64,000 nt of DNA from Symbiodinium natans (taxonomy: Eukaryota > Sar > Dinophyceae > Suessiales > Symbiodiniaceae): NCBI GenBank assembly GCA_905221605.1, contig CAJNDS010002082.1:1-64000 (forward strand), in the 5' to 3' direction. Below, one piece after another: positions 52,126-62,201 of the stretch (positions within the stretch are counted from its first letter, which is position 1; every line of letters begins with the position of its first letter). The notes beneath the pieces are model-generated. The model worked only from the letters and a program-made list of their open reading frames with translations, did not search any database and had not been told where the DNA came from. The translations under genes were made by a program, and so were the position numbers.

Positions 52126-52481
52126 TGGAGGGCGCCTGCAAAAACTCAGCGGTCGCCCAAGCACACGGAAGCTAATCTGGCTAGAGTAGGTGCCACGGGT
52201 CACACTACATGTGGCAAGAGGATCATGCGTGCATGAGTGGCTACATGCCGTCAGGCGGGTAGCATGCAAATGGTTGCCTTATCCAGGACAAGTGCGATTA
52301 TTTCATGATTGTTGGCATCATGAACTCAGCTGTTCCTGCAAGGGGCCACGTGAAACCAAGAGTAGAGAACATCTTACACACACACACAAACTGCTACGGG
52401 AAAGCGCTTGACAGCTCTCGTTGCATTCAGACAGATGGGATTTTGGGTACCGACGCAGTTGAAGGCTTGCGGGCTTGAGAA

Positions 52482-52778
52482 ATGGCTGGTAAGCGGCTGG
52501 GTTCCCCCTTGGTAGTGGCACTTAGTGTGGGCTTCATCTGCAAGCTGCTGTTGTTCTCTCAGCATCACATGCCTCGGGCTTCGCAGCATGCTGCGATGAA
52601 CTTGGAGCCAGCACCGCAAAACCCTGCAGTCGACTCTGCCCCATGCCCCTGGATGCCTGCGCAGGAACACTGGCCAAAGAATGTCCTCCGCATGCTTACG
52701 CCATGCCTGCGGACCCCGCGTTTGCATCGGCATCTTTGGGTCTTTCCCTTTTGGCTTCAAGGCTTCCACAGGCTCTGA
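52482..52778 (+). CDS. hypothetical protein with N-terminal membrane segment
   Basis: ATG 52482 opens a 98-residue frame with a basic start and a hydrophobic stretch, SPLVVALSVGFICKLLLF, then MNLEPAPQNPAVDSAPCPWM. This is the layout of a signal peptide or signal anchor followed by a short lumenal or extracellular part. A minus-strand frame of 157 codons overlaps (52374-52847). The plus frame is preferred because of the signal-like start. No family is recognised. Confidence 0.3.
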   Translation: MAGKRLGSPLVVALSVGFICKLLLFSQHHMPRASQHAAMNLEPAPQNPAVDSAPCPWMPAQEHWPKNVLRMLTPCLRTPRLHRHLWVFPFWLQGFHRL

Positions 52779-53399
52779 CAGTTTCTTCTTGCAAGTGAGG
52801 TGGTTTTGTGTGGGGTTGAGAGTCGAAGTTCCAAAGCCCCAGCCCAAAGCCTCGCGGCCGGTCTGCTAGGAGGGTATCTTTGATAAAGAGGACACAATCT
52901 TAAAGGCCTACATGGTGGGTTCCCTAAATTCTGGTCCATTTTGGGGTTCCTACTATTAAATTCTTAGAGATGTTGGCTGCCCAAAAGAGTTTTCTTCCCC
53001 GTCCAATACCCAGCAGTCGAGGAAGCTTGGCGATTCGCACGGCCACATCATCATCGCTGCCCAGCCAGCCAGAGGTCGGGAGATGTTCTCAGTGGTGCAG
53101 AGCGAGATCTCGGGTTCCCCTCAAAAAATAGGGGGACCGTAAGTACAGCTTGCACCTAATTCTCATATTACTAGTAAAGAAAAGGGTTTTGGGATGGACC
53201 GTTTTTCAGTGTACAGGATTGCCAAAACCGGGCTGGCGCATCCCAATGCCAGAAGCCTTGGGAGAGGGGCGCGGCAACCCAAGCAATAAGCTTGCCTATA
53301 TACTATATCACCCTTGGGAATTCTTAGTTTCATTTTTGTTTCTATAGAACCCAAGAGGATATTAAGAATGTTATGTTTATTAAGGTTCTAAGGGGAGTA

Positions 53400-53460
53400 T
53401 AGTTGCTGGTTCCCTGTAGGGAAGCAGGGAATTAGGGCCCCTAGGGGATGATGTACGGAC
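53400..53460. repeat. MITE-3-like fragment
   Basis: GAAGCAGGGAATTAGGGCCC, CTAGGGG and ACGGACCCC share the core of the element at 52040. Confidence 0.45.
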
Positions 53461-53644
53461 CCCTGTTTTGCTTGAAAGCAAGCACCTTCTCCCCCCCTAT
53501 CTCTGCCATTTGGACTCCCATGTCATTGATTCCCTACTCAGAAGATGTAACACAAGCCCCAGTTCTCAGCACACAAGCCGGAAAGTGGAGCAATTTGGGG
53601 ACCTAAGGTTCAGGAAGTGGGGGTTTAGGGGTGTAAGAGCTTAG

Positions 53645-53760
53645 GGTTTGTCAACCCGCCCTAAACCCCACGCCCCAAACCCTAAACCCCAAACCCCAAA
53701 CCCTAAACCCCAAACCCCCAAACCCTAAACCTCGAACCCTAAACCCCAAACCCAAGCTCC
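53645..53760 (+). repeat. CCCTAAA/CCCCAAA block
   Basis: Alternating CCCTAAA and CCCCAAA units ending at an exon-like island. Confidence 0.9.
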
Positions 53761-53831
53761 CGTTTTGGACTGGGGGAGGCGCTCTGCTGCTCAAGGGTCC
53801 CAGCGAGAAGATCGACGCGGCGGGCGGCTGA
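53760..53831 (+). CDS. possible terminal exon
   Basis: Frame LPFWTGGGALLLKGPSEKID, then AAGG and TGA at 53829-53831. Preceded by a telomere-like block. No family is recognised. Confidence 0.35.
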   Translation, partial: PFWTGGGALLLKGPSEKIDAAGG

Positions 53832-53947
53832 GGGCCAAGAGCCATGTGGCGTAGGGTTTAGGGTTTTGGGTTCAGGGTTTAGGGTTTAGGGTTTAGGGTG
53901 GGGTTTCGCCCTCTGGCTTCGGGTTTCAGGGTTTGGGGTTCAGAGTT

Positions 53948-54043
53948 TTCGAGGCGGGCGAAGTCTCTTGAAAAAAGGGATTTAGGGTTTAGGGTTTAAG
54001 GCTTGAGGGTTTGGGATAGAGGCCTGGATGCAAAAGGGTTTAG
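53948..54043 (+). repeat. segmental repeat, copy 1
   Basis: TCGAGGCGGGCGAAGTCTCT, TGAAAAA and GAGGGTTTGGGAT recur in the same order at 57518-57606. Confidence 0.75.
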
Positions 54044-54050
54044 GGTCATC

Positions 54051-54196
54051 TAAACCCTAAACCCTAAACCCTAAACCCTAAACCCTAAACCCTAAACCCT
54101 AAACCCTAAACCCTAAACCCTAAACCCTAAACCCTAAAAAAAAACCCTAAACCCTAAACCCTAAACCCTAAACCCTAAACCCTAAACCCTAAACCC
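54051..54196 (+). repeat. long CCCTAAA array
   Basis: About twenty perfect units, broken once by an A-run at about 54136-54144. Confidence 0.97.
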
Positions 54197-54819
54197 TCTT
54201 TGGGGTCCCCCGGTTAATCGGCTATTTCTCGCAGTTTCGGACTTCAAAGAGTTGAGTGGAGGGTGCGCGGCGGGGGTGGGCTAGCTTGGAAAAACAACCC
54301 ACAACGACCCTCATCTCCTTTTGGCGGGCTGATGGGTTCAAGAAGAATACGTCCTAAACCCTAAGCCCTAAGCCCTAAGCCCTCAACCCTAAACCCTAAA
54401 CCCTAAACCATAAACCCTGAACCCCAAACCGTGTTGTGCGAGTGTGAGCGTCGAAGCCCTAGACCCTGAAACCCTAACAGGCCCAGTCTTAGATCGAACC
54501 CTTAGATTGACGGCTGGAGGGCTCATGGTTTCGAAGCTTGGGGTACTTTGGGGGCTTTAGGTTTTCGGGTTGAGTTCAATAGGGTTTAGGGCTAAGGGTT
54601 TAGGGTTAAGGATTTAGAGAGTGAAGCTACAACCCCAAGTTCTAAACCTCCCCGATTCCCAACTTACAAAGTCCAAAGAACCCCAAAAACCCTAAACCCT
54701 CAAAAGCCCAAACCCTAAACCCTGAACAACCAAAACCCTGAAGCCTAGGAAGCCCTAAACCTTATTTAAAGGCAACACCCAAAACCCCAAAGTCCCTAGC
54801 CGAACGAAGGCCAAGCCAG

Positions 54820-55162
54820 GTTTGCGTGCGCTCATCGAGGAGCACTTCCCCGAGGCCGCTACAAGGAGCCTAGGTTATAGGGTTTAGGGTTTAAGAATTT
54901 AGGGTTGAGGGTTGAGGGCAAGAGCTTAGATGATGTCACCACACATGAGGGCTTGTGGCAAATTTAAAGTGTTTTTCAACAAGTTCTTTTTTTCGGGGGG
55001 TGTAGGGTGGGTTTAGGGTTTCGGGTTTAGGGTTTAGGGTTTAAAATGGGTTTAGGGTTTAGGGTGGTCCCAAGGGGGAGGGGATCCCACCCAAGACATT
55101 GCCTGACTTCGCAGGCGGACATCCCGGCAGAGCTGTGCAAGGACTGGCGCGCCCAGGGCTAG
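54820..55162 (+). CDS. two-exon gene end, unknown
   Basis: Exon 54820-54889, after AAGCCAG, reads LRALIEEHFPEAATRSLGYR and can end at AGG/GTTTAGGG inside a telomere-like block. Exon 55115-55162, after TTCGCAG, reads ADIPAELCKDWRAQG and stops at TAG. The phases agree (0). The intron is almost wholly TTTAGGG-like. No family is recognised. Confidence 0.45.
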
Positions 55163-55611
55163 GGCCTGGGTTTAGGGTTTAGGGTTTAAGGGTTTAGGGT
55201 TTAAAAAAGGGTTTAGGGTTTAGGGTTTAGGGGTTTAGGGTTTAGGGCTGGGCACGATTTCGGGTATAGGCCACCTAACTGTGCAAAGGCTTACTGTAGG
55301 GGCGGGGAGGGGGAGCCTGTCCATGTTTTTTGTTCCAATCCTTGGCGCTTATGAAGACTTAACCCCTAAGCCCCAACCCCTGAACCAGCAAGCTGCATTT
55401 CTAAACATCGTCCCACCAGCGTCCGATCTCTGAACATGTCGAAAAGTTGGGCTTTGAAGTGTAGTGTGCCAAGCATTCTCTCTGCAGTTGCCCCGTGGAG
55501 CATGACTAGACGGGTGGCAAGAAACTCTCAAAGCTTTATGAGTTGCACGAAAACCCAAGCCTCCCCTAAACCCCCGTGAGAACGACTCGAGAACCACACG
55601 TCCCATCCACC

Positions 55612-55732
55612 TGTACTTGAAGGTTCAGGGAGAGTGGAAAGTAGGGTGAGAAGTAAGGTAACCTAAATTGTGGCCTTAGGTACCGTACTTAGAACCCCAC
55701 TTCTTACCAGCCATGAACCTCCAAGTATCCCT
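55612..55732. mobile_element. palindromic MITE-2, copy c
   Basis: GTACTTGAAGGTTCAGGGAG on the left and AGCCATGAACCTCCAAGTAT, CCCT on the right. More diverged than copy b. Confidence 0.7.
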
Positions 55733-55741
55733 AATTGAAAC

Positions 55742-55808
55742 TACCCATGAACTATGAACCGGCAAGTATCCCTGGGAAGAACTACCCATGAACCTTCAAG
55801 TATCCCTA
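55742..55808. mobile_element. two solo right ends of MITE-2
   Basis: CTACCCATGAACTATGAACC, GGCAAGTATCCC and then CTACCCATGAACCTTCAAGT, ATCCCT follow copy c in tandem. They are extra copies of one arm only. Confidence 0.65.
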
Positions 55809-55865
55809 AACCCTCAACCCTACAGAGCCTTCAAGTAAGCTAGCAAGACCCGCCGGCCGCCCAGC

Positions 55866-55925
55866 GCCAGGAGTCCGAGCAACCAGAGGCTGAGGTCGAG
55901 GAGGTGTTGGGTGCTTCGGGAGGGG
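55866..55925 (+). CDS. exon-like island, acidic helix
   Basis: Frame AAQRQESEQPEAEVEEVLGA; the other plus frame is Arg/Ser-rich. The strand agrees with its neighbours. It is short, so low confidence. Confidence 0.3.
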
Positions 55926-56045
55926 GTCTAGGGTTTAGGGTCTAGGTTTGGGGTTTACAGTTTGGTTTAGGGTTTAGGGTTCCTCTTCTATTAGGTACCC
56001 CAATCTTGGGTTGAGGTTGTCAGGGACCCTAGGCCGAAACCCCAA

Positions 56046-56210
56046 ACTGAGTCAACGGGGCACTTCCGTCGGGCGCAAGCTGGATCCGCGCGCAACGACC
56101 TGCTCCCCGATCCGCTCGGGCTCTGTCGCCACACGGTATCGCCCCCTGCTGGCCAAGTAGCGCCCGCGGCTCGCTCCAGTTTGGGATTAGGGCCTGGGAT
56201 TTAGGATTTA
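56046..56210 (+). CDS. exon-like island, unknown
   Basis: Frame ESTGHFRRAQAGSARNDLLP, then DPLGLCRHTVSPPAGQVAPA. The minus strand is open too (56029-56295). No family is recognised. Confidence 0.3.
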
Positions 56211-56627
56211 GGGCTTTGGTGACATGTTCCACGCACACCACCACGCAAGGCGTGTGTTGTGGGACGTGCCAGGTTGGCGTGCCCTCGCAACCCACCCACC
56301 TAATCTATGACTTCGTTTAGGGCTTTTTCACGTGTTGATTTTTCCTTCGAATCTGGGGGCTTTTATCTTGGTTTCCAGTTCGTGCATTGATTTGAACTGT
56401 TTGTAGGCCTGAAACATGCAGCTTTCTCAGATGGTGGCGTGTGCTTGGGGAGTTGGGGCAGTTGGGGTGCCTCCCCCCAAGTTTGTGGATTGCTTTGTTA
56501 TGGAGGAGCCATGGTTGTTCCTGAGCATCAAATTTTTGGCCTGGGCTCTGCGCTCTGGGCGTTTTGGACCTGGAGCTTCTTGATATTGATCTCCGCCTCT
56601 CCCGCAGATTGAGGGAACTAGGTAGGC

Positions 56628-56720
56628 CTTTGGGACACTTTATATTTTCCCTTATTGGCTTTAAGAGGATCATATTCAGGAAATTTTCTCAGAGGCTTTT
56701 AAGGGCCATCCTAGGGAAGC
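56628..56720. repeat. dispersed 75-bp repeat, copy 2
   Basis: CCTTATTGGCTTTAAGAGGA...TTTTCTCAGAGGCTTTTAAG then GGCCA, as at 51765-51845. Confidence 0.7.
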
Positions 56721-56739
56721 GAAATCTCGCTTTCAAATT

Positions 56740-57500
56740 TGGCGTGCTGGGCCTTCCAGGTCTTGAGGGGTTCGGCTGTCTGTCCCGCTGTCTGTCCCAA
56801 GCCGTGCTGGCAGGCTTGCGCTGACAGCTTGGCAGCAGTATCCGCTCATGTTTGGGCAGAAGCCGGGCCTCCCCTATTGAAGTCCTTGCCTGAGAGATGC
56901 CATTTAATCGGGCCCTGCAAGAATGAATGCTAGCATCTGAAATCTAAGAATTCAGATGATATGAGGCCTGTTGTCACTGGAGTTGCAGGAAGGAGAGGGA
57001 GAAGAAAGGGTTTCCATTGATGGAAAGACATAGGGTCAGATAAGGCGCAGCGAAGGAGGTCAAGCACAGGCCGCGCCAAAAAAAAAGTTCACATGACCCC
57101 AGACCGGCGGTCACAGCGCACCCATCCTCGGGCTTGGATTTATATGGGGTGATGCCTCGGGGTGCCTTCCCTGCTTCGTTTTCCGGGAGCCTCCGCAATC
57201 GTTGTGGCCACCCTCCGGCAACAGTTCGAGGTCCCTGACTGGCCGTAAGCAAACATAGGGGCCGTAGTGCAGTCACCAAGTCTCCTTCCAGGCTAGCCCT
57301 CCTTCGGCCCGAGCAAAGAGTCTTCTGAAAAGGACTCAGGATGAGTGCCCCATACAGTATCGGCTCGCCAGCGTGGCAAGACTTAGCGAGCCAGCGGTGG
57401 AGACAGCCGGATTTAGGATTTCGGATTTAAACAAAAACGATTCTAGGGCGTAGGCCATGGCTTAGGAATAGGAGGGAGGGGATTCTATAGGGTTTAGGGT
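56740..57500. other. unique sequence, no firm gene
   Basis: Overlapping frames on both strands (56974-57279 minus is the longest) without a recognised motif. No telomere-like blocks lie in this 0.75 kb. Confidence 0.4.
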
Positions 57501-57517
57501 TTAGAATTCTAGGTTTA

Positions 57518-57606
57518 TCGAGGCGGGCGAAGTCTCTTGAAAAAGGATTCTAGGCTCTAGGTTTAGTTTAAGGTTGAAGATTGTCAGGCTGAGGGTTTGG
57601 GATCCT
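57518..57606 (+). repeat. segmental repeat, copy 2
   Basis: Partner of 53948-54043, diverged between the shared motifs. Confidence 0.7.
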
Positions 57607-58034
57607 AGCGTAGCTTCACACCCCCAGCTCGCGCCCTTGCCTGACGCACACTAAATCAAAAACCCTCAGCCCTACAAACCTGGCTAGGGTTTGAACAGTT
57701 TTGGGTTCAGAGTTCCGGGGGGTTGGGTTTTTTTGTTTTTGGCCAGGGCGCGGCGTAGTTTTGTAAGGAGTTTCGGACTTGGGGTTTTTGCTCTGTCGAG
57801 GGATGCCAAACGTGTTGCCGTTACTGGCATGGTTCTAATTGTGTGGGGGCACCTTGTTGGGCTCCTAATTTTAAGGCTTGGCCTTTTTGGGTTCATTGGG
57901 TTTCCTAGTAAGGCACCGAAAACTTTAATTTATAGCTACCCTCCTAAGTGCAGCAAAGAGAATTCCGTGGCCCGAGGCTTCGCAGGTAGATGCAAGCCTT
58001 CACCTCCGCACCCGGAGTCTGAGACCTTTCGCAG

Positions 58035-58115
58035 GCCGTTCAGACCGATGCTTACGGTGACGAGCCCCTTGACGTGGAGGCAGTGCCGTGGGAGCTGAAC
58101 AGAGATGGATCATGA
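58035..58115 (+). CDS. terminal exon, unknown acidic protein
   Basis: After CTTTCGCAG the frame reads AVQTDAYGDEPLDVEAVPWE, then LNRDGS and TGA. The composition is clearly protein-like and acidic. A 135-codon frame on the same strand (57691-58098) overlaps but starts in telomere-like sequence and is less likely. Confidence 0.45.
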   Translation, partial: AVQTDAYGDEPLDVEAVPWELNRDGS

Positions 58116-58222
58116 GGGGTTGCCACAGAGAATCGCATCTGAGGGTGCAATTCTGAAGGGGAGAACTTTTTTTTAGGTATTTTTTTGTTTTTTTTGGTAT
58201 TTTTTTGTTTTGCTTGTTCTTT

Positions 58223-58344
58223 ACCCTAAACCCTAAACCCTAAACCCTAAACCCTAAACCCTAAACCCTAAACCCTAAACCCTAAACCCTAAACCCTAAA
58301 CCCTAAACCCTAAACCCTAAACCCTAAACCCTAAACCCTAAACC
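58223..58344 (+). repeat. perfect CCCTAAA array
   Basis: About seventeen perfect units, directly followed by GTGAGTGCTACTAC (CTA microsatellite). Confidence 0.98.
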
Positions 58345-58990
58345 GTGAGTGCTACTACAACTACTACAACCACTACTAGTACTACTATTAGGTGGTAAGT
58401 ACAGAACAAGAAAAACAAAAAAAATCACCCAAAAAAAGACAAAAAAAAAAACACCTAAATTAATTCCGGAGCCTATTCTGAAGCATTTCTTGCATAGGAT
58501 GGCCGGCATGAAGGTTTCGTGGACCCACTGGCAAAAGTACACATACAAAAGTCCAGCTATTCAGGCTGCCAGTGGTGGGATACGAGGCCGCCCTAGTAGC
58601 TCTGGAAAACGTTGAGGCCCTCAAACCTTAAACCCTAAACCCCAAACCCTAACCCTATATCTAAACCTCTAAACCCCCAAGGCCCAAAGCATCAAAGCCC
58701 CAAGCCCGCCATTCCGAAACCCCCTCACAACCCGGAAGCTCCAAGCCCTAAAGAAAGAAAACCCGAGCCATACCCAGCGCCCAAACCCCTTTAATGAAGG
58801 AATATTTCGTACGTAAACTGAAACTAGATAGGGATCCTGCGTATGATTTGAGGTCTGTTCCTAAATGAAGGGGATGGGCTCTTTGGGAAGCCCAAAAGCC
58901 TTCAGGGGTTTTGCAGCGCAGGGTCTGTTCTTTCAAAAGGCTTGGATGCAAAACATGAAGAGTTTCCTACTAGTTCTTGGCTCCATCACC

Positions 58991-59031
58991 CGATGATAAC
59001 GTCCGTGTTCCCAGCGCATCCATGTCCGCAC

Positions 59032-59083
<52 letters not shown>

Positions 59084-59190
59084 TCCGTGTTACTACTGCA
59101 TGCGAATGGCCAGAGCGTCCACGTCTGCGCAATAATGCCGTGTTGCCAGAGCATCCATGTCCGCACGATGATAACGTCCGTGTTACCGTT
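58991..59190 (+). repeat. minisatellite with ATG microsatellite
   Basis: Three imperfect copies of GATGATAACGTCCGTGTT...CCAGAGCATCCATGTCCGCA; within the first, (GAT) is expanded to about seventeen units (59034-59082). The 169-codon frame with a poly-Asp run (58942-59451) is its translation. Confidence 0.9.
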
Positions 59191-59649
59191 ATTTGCAATG
59201 TTTCGCGCGCATGGCATGCCCAAAACATTGGTATTTACGACACCAAGCCTTCGTGGACGCTACGTGGCTGGACATGCCGAAGCCGTGAGTTCGAAGCAGT
59301 CAAAAGAAGAAAGCAACAATGCCGAGTTTTTTGTTTTTCAAAATTACTAAACTTACTTTGCGATTCGGACCCTCGTTATATAAGCCTTCCACATACTCAC
59401 TCGCAGCTTGCGCTGCAAATGACCATTCCTCAAAATGTGGCCAGAACCTAGGCGAGAGTACAATTTTGGCATCTTCTGAAGCGTGGCAACATTCTGTGCT
59501 CTGCTCTGCCAGCATTTGATGCCGCTGACGGCGCGGCAAACGAGGTACATGGTGCCTCGTTCTTGGTAGGGAAGGGGGGGAACGAAGGTCCCTTATACCC
59601 ACCCTCATCCCTTACTCTGCACGAACCAGTGGGCACAAAAAGCCCCATA

Positions 59650-59685
59650 CAGTTTAGGGTTTAGGGCTTGCGGCTTAGGGTTGGG
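59650..59685 (-). repeat. short TTTAGGG run before an exon
   Basis: Three to four degenerate units ending in the TTGGGCAG acceptor of the 59689 exon. Confidence 0.7.
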
Positions 59686-59688
59686 CAG

Positions 59689-61255
59689 GTGCCGGAGGCA
59701 GCGCCCGAAGCATCACCCGCGGAGGCCTCTTGCAACCAGGATTCGGAAGTTCGAGATTTAGGGGTTTAGGTTTAGGGGTTTGGAGTTTAGGGTTTAGGGT
59801 TTAGGGTTTCGGGCTTCCGGTTTTAGCGTGTTTGAGGGGCTCTTTGTGCTTAGTCTTTCCGTTTTGCGTTTCGCCAAGCGGATGTAACATGCATGCTTAG
59901 ACACGTGTTTTTCAGCCACTTGCTTATCACATGCTCCAAATCATGTCAGTATTGAGGCGGTACATCTACTGGGTCATCTAGTCCCACTGTGTCCTGTTCC
60001 GTTTGCTCTGTCTAAAAGTTGATGCTGGCTTCTCATGCTCTTCCTCCCCCACCTGCAATTTCATTTCTTCCTCGTGCGTTTGCTGAGAATTGGTGTTTTC
60101 CTATTCAAGCTGGAGTACCTTCGTAAAAGCTGTGAGGTGGTACAGGTTCTAAAGGTGAGAATGCGTTGTCGAGTTTTTTGGGGGCTCTCCTTGGTTTGCG
60201 GAAAGGGGGTTAGGGACCCCAAACGGCACCACGAATGCAAGAACCGCATGGCTCACAGTTACTTAAGGTTCATGAAAAATTGTAGACTCCGATCCTATGA
60301 GATTCCGGCTGAGCCCCCAGACCGGGTTTGCAGGCTGTTAAACGGGGGCGCTGTAATATAGGGGTCGGAATTACTACTGGTATCCCCTTATGGCCCCGTA
60401 ATGATTAGAAGGACCCCAATAAGGTACCCTTAGTATCGTAAACCCTCAACCCTAAAACCCTAAAACCCTAAAACCCTAAAACCCTAAAACCCTAAAACCC
60501 TAAAACCCTAAACCCTAAACCCTAAACCCAAAACCCTAAACCCTAAGCCCTAAGCCCTAAACCCTATCTTACCCCAAGGCTCCCCTGCTTGTAGAGGCCG
60601 CAGACGCCACGCCGGCCGTGCCCAGTGCGGACTCTGCGCAGGGCCTGGCTGTGAAGGTGCTGTCAGTTTAGGGTTTAGGGTTTAGGGTTTAGGGCTTGGG
60701 GCTTAGGGCTTAGGGTTTAGAGTGCTGTGACGATTTCGGTCGGGTGATTGGGTGCAGCTTGTAAGGTCCGAGGATTAGTTGGGTTTCTTGTTGAGGGTTT
60801 TAGGGTCTAGGGTTGTACGTGAGAGCGAAAGCGGGTCTAGGGTTTGCAGGGCTTTCAATTGGGCCTGATGTGGCTTCCGTCGTCCCAGGTTTGGGGTCGC
60901 AAGTTCGTTTATCCCTAAACCCTAAACCCTAAACCCTAAACCCTAAACCCTAAACCCTAGACCCTAGACCCTAGACCCTAGACCCTAAACTCTAGACCCT
61001 AAACCCTAAACATCCCTAAACCCTAAACCCTAAACCCTAAACCCTAAACCCTAGACCCTAGACCCTAGACCCTAGACCCTAGACCCTAGACCCTTGACCC
61101 TAAACCCAAGACCCTAGACCCTAAACCCCAAAACCCTAAACCCTAAACCCACTCTTTTTTACCTTCACCCGAAGGCCAAGAAGCCTAAGCCCCCGACAGG
61201 CCCTACAGCGAGCCTACAACACGCCGCCGGGCCTGGATTTAATCTGCCATTCTGA
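59689..61255 (+). CDS. Ala/Pro-rich protein, three exons
   Basis: Exon 59689-59748, after GGGCAG, reads VPEAAPEASPAEASCNQDSE. Exon 60579-60656, after CCCCAAG, reads APLLVEAADATPAVPSADSA, then QGLAVK. Exon 61175-61255, after ACCCGAAG, reads AKKPKPPTGPTASLQHAAGP, then GFNLPF and TGA. All junctions are phase 0 with GT donors (GTTCGA, GTGCTG). The uniform Ala/Pro/Glu-rich composition across the three islands supports one protein, probably a disordered linker or C-terminal tail. Introns hold CCCTAAAA and CCCTAGA arrays and a dispersed repeat. The first exon is not identified. Confidence 0.55.
60362..60446. repeat. dispersed repeat copy 2
   Basis: GACCCCAATAAGGTACCCTT, AGTATCGTA; partner of 60-155. 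It sits inside an intron of the Ala/Pro-rich gene. Confidence 0.5.
60447..60570 (+). repeat. CCCTAAAA array then CCCTAAA
   Basis: Eight 8-bp CCCTAAAA units followed by CCCTAAA and CCCTAAG units, ending 9 bp before the 60579 exon. Confidence 0.95.
60912..61145 (+). repeat. array with CCCTAGA sub-blocks
   Basis: CCCTAAA runs alternate with uniform CCCTAGA runs (60955-60990, 61050-61092). Confidence 0.95.
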
Positions 61256-61263
61256 GCCCTAAA

Positions 61264-61348
61264 TTGGGATGTTTCCCTTATATGAACAGCTGCGCCCCGC
61301 TATTATCATTCAACTAAGGACTGTCAGTAGAAGGGGGGCACCTCCCAA
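61264..61348. mobile_element. palindromic MITE-1, copy G
   Basis: TTGGGATGTTTCCCTTATAT on the left; AAGGACTGTCAGTAGAAGGG, GGGCACCTCCCAA on the right. The most diverged copy. It begins 9 bp after the stop of the Ala/Pro-rich gene. Confidence 0.75.
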
Positions 61349-61552
61349 CCCTAAACCCTAAGGCTTATTCCGAAGTTCGCCCGTAAGGTTGTTTAGGATG
61401 CTTCCATTCAGTTCGGGTATTCGAGCCCCAGACTGGTGGCCCAAATTCGGGTTTAGGGTCTGGGGTTTAGGGTTTAGGGTTTGGGTTCACTGGGGTTTAG
61501 GGTTTCGGGTTTAGGCGGTTTAGGGCTTAGGGTGTGTAGCAAGAGTGAGCCA

Positions 61553-61620
61553 GCGTGGAGATTTCAACAGTTTTTTGCACCCGTTCGCGGTGCCACTATA
61601 ACCCAGCTATGCAGATGAAG
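61553..61620 (+). CDS. possible terminal exon
   Basis: Frame KSEPAWRFQQFFAPVRGATI, then TQLCR and TGA. Preceded by TTTAGGG-like units and TGTAG. No family is recognised. Confidence 0.35.
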
Positions 61621-61659
61621 CTGCGTCTTTAAGGACGGGCCCGAAACCCCGACACCCAA

Positions 61660-62100
61660 GACTCCAGCTAAGCCCTAAAGACTTAAACCCTAAAACTCAA
61701 AAACTCTAAACGCTCCAAAAAACTGAAGTCCCAAAACCCTGAACCCCTAACTCGAAAACCTGAAGCCCTAAATCCCCAAACCCCAACCCGAAGCCCTAGA
61801 TACTCGAAGCCCTAGAGCCCTAAGTCCTTAAAACCCCTTACAGCCAAAACCCGAAAACGCTGCCCTAAATCCTAAAGCCCTAAGGCCCTAACACACCCTA
61901 AACCCTAAACCCATAAACCCTAAACATCCCAAGCCCTAGAATCCTAGACCCCCCTAAAACCCTAAGCCCAAAAGCCTAACACACCATAAACCCTAAAGCG
62001 CTAAAGCCTAAGGCCTTAAAGCCCTTCAGCCGTAAAGCATCATGAGCCCTAAAGGCCTAAAACGTCCGAAACCCTAAAACCCTAAAGCCTTAATCCACCC
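61660..62100 (+). repeat. degenerate CCCTAAA tract
   Basis: CCCTAAAG, CCCTAAAACC and similar units without a clear island. Confidence 0.85.
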
Positions 62101-62201
62101 TCTGAGTATGCAGCTTAGGTTGCCAACTCTCACTAGCATGGAGCCAGTGTTGTAGGGCTTCCGGATTTAGGGCATCTGCACCCATGTCCATCTGTGGATC
62201 C

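Noticed and set aside
58942-59451. 169-codon ORF with poly-Asp run
   Set aside because: The Asp run is the GAT microsatellite, and the rest repeats the 60-bp minisatellite in translation.
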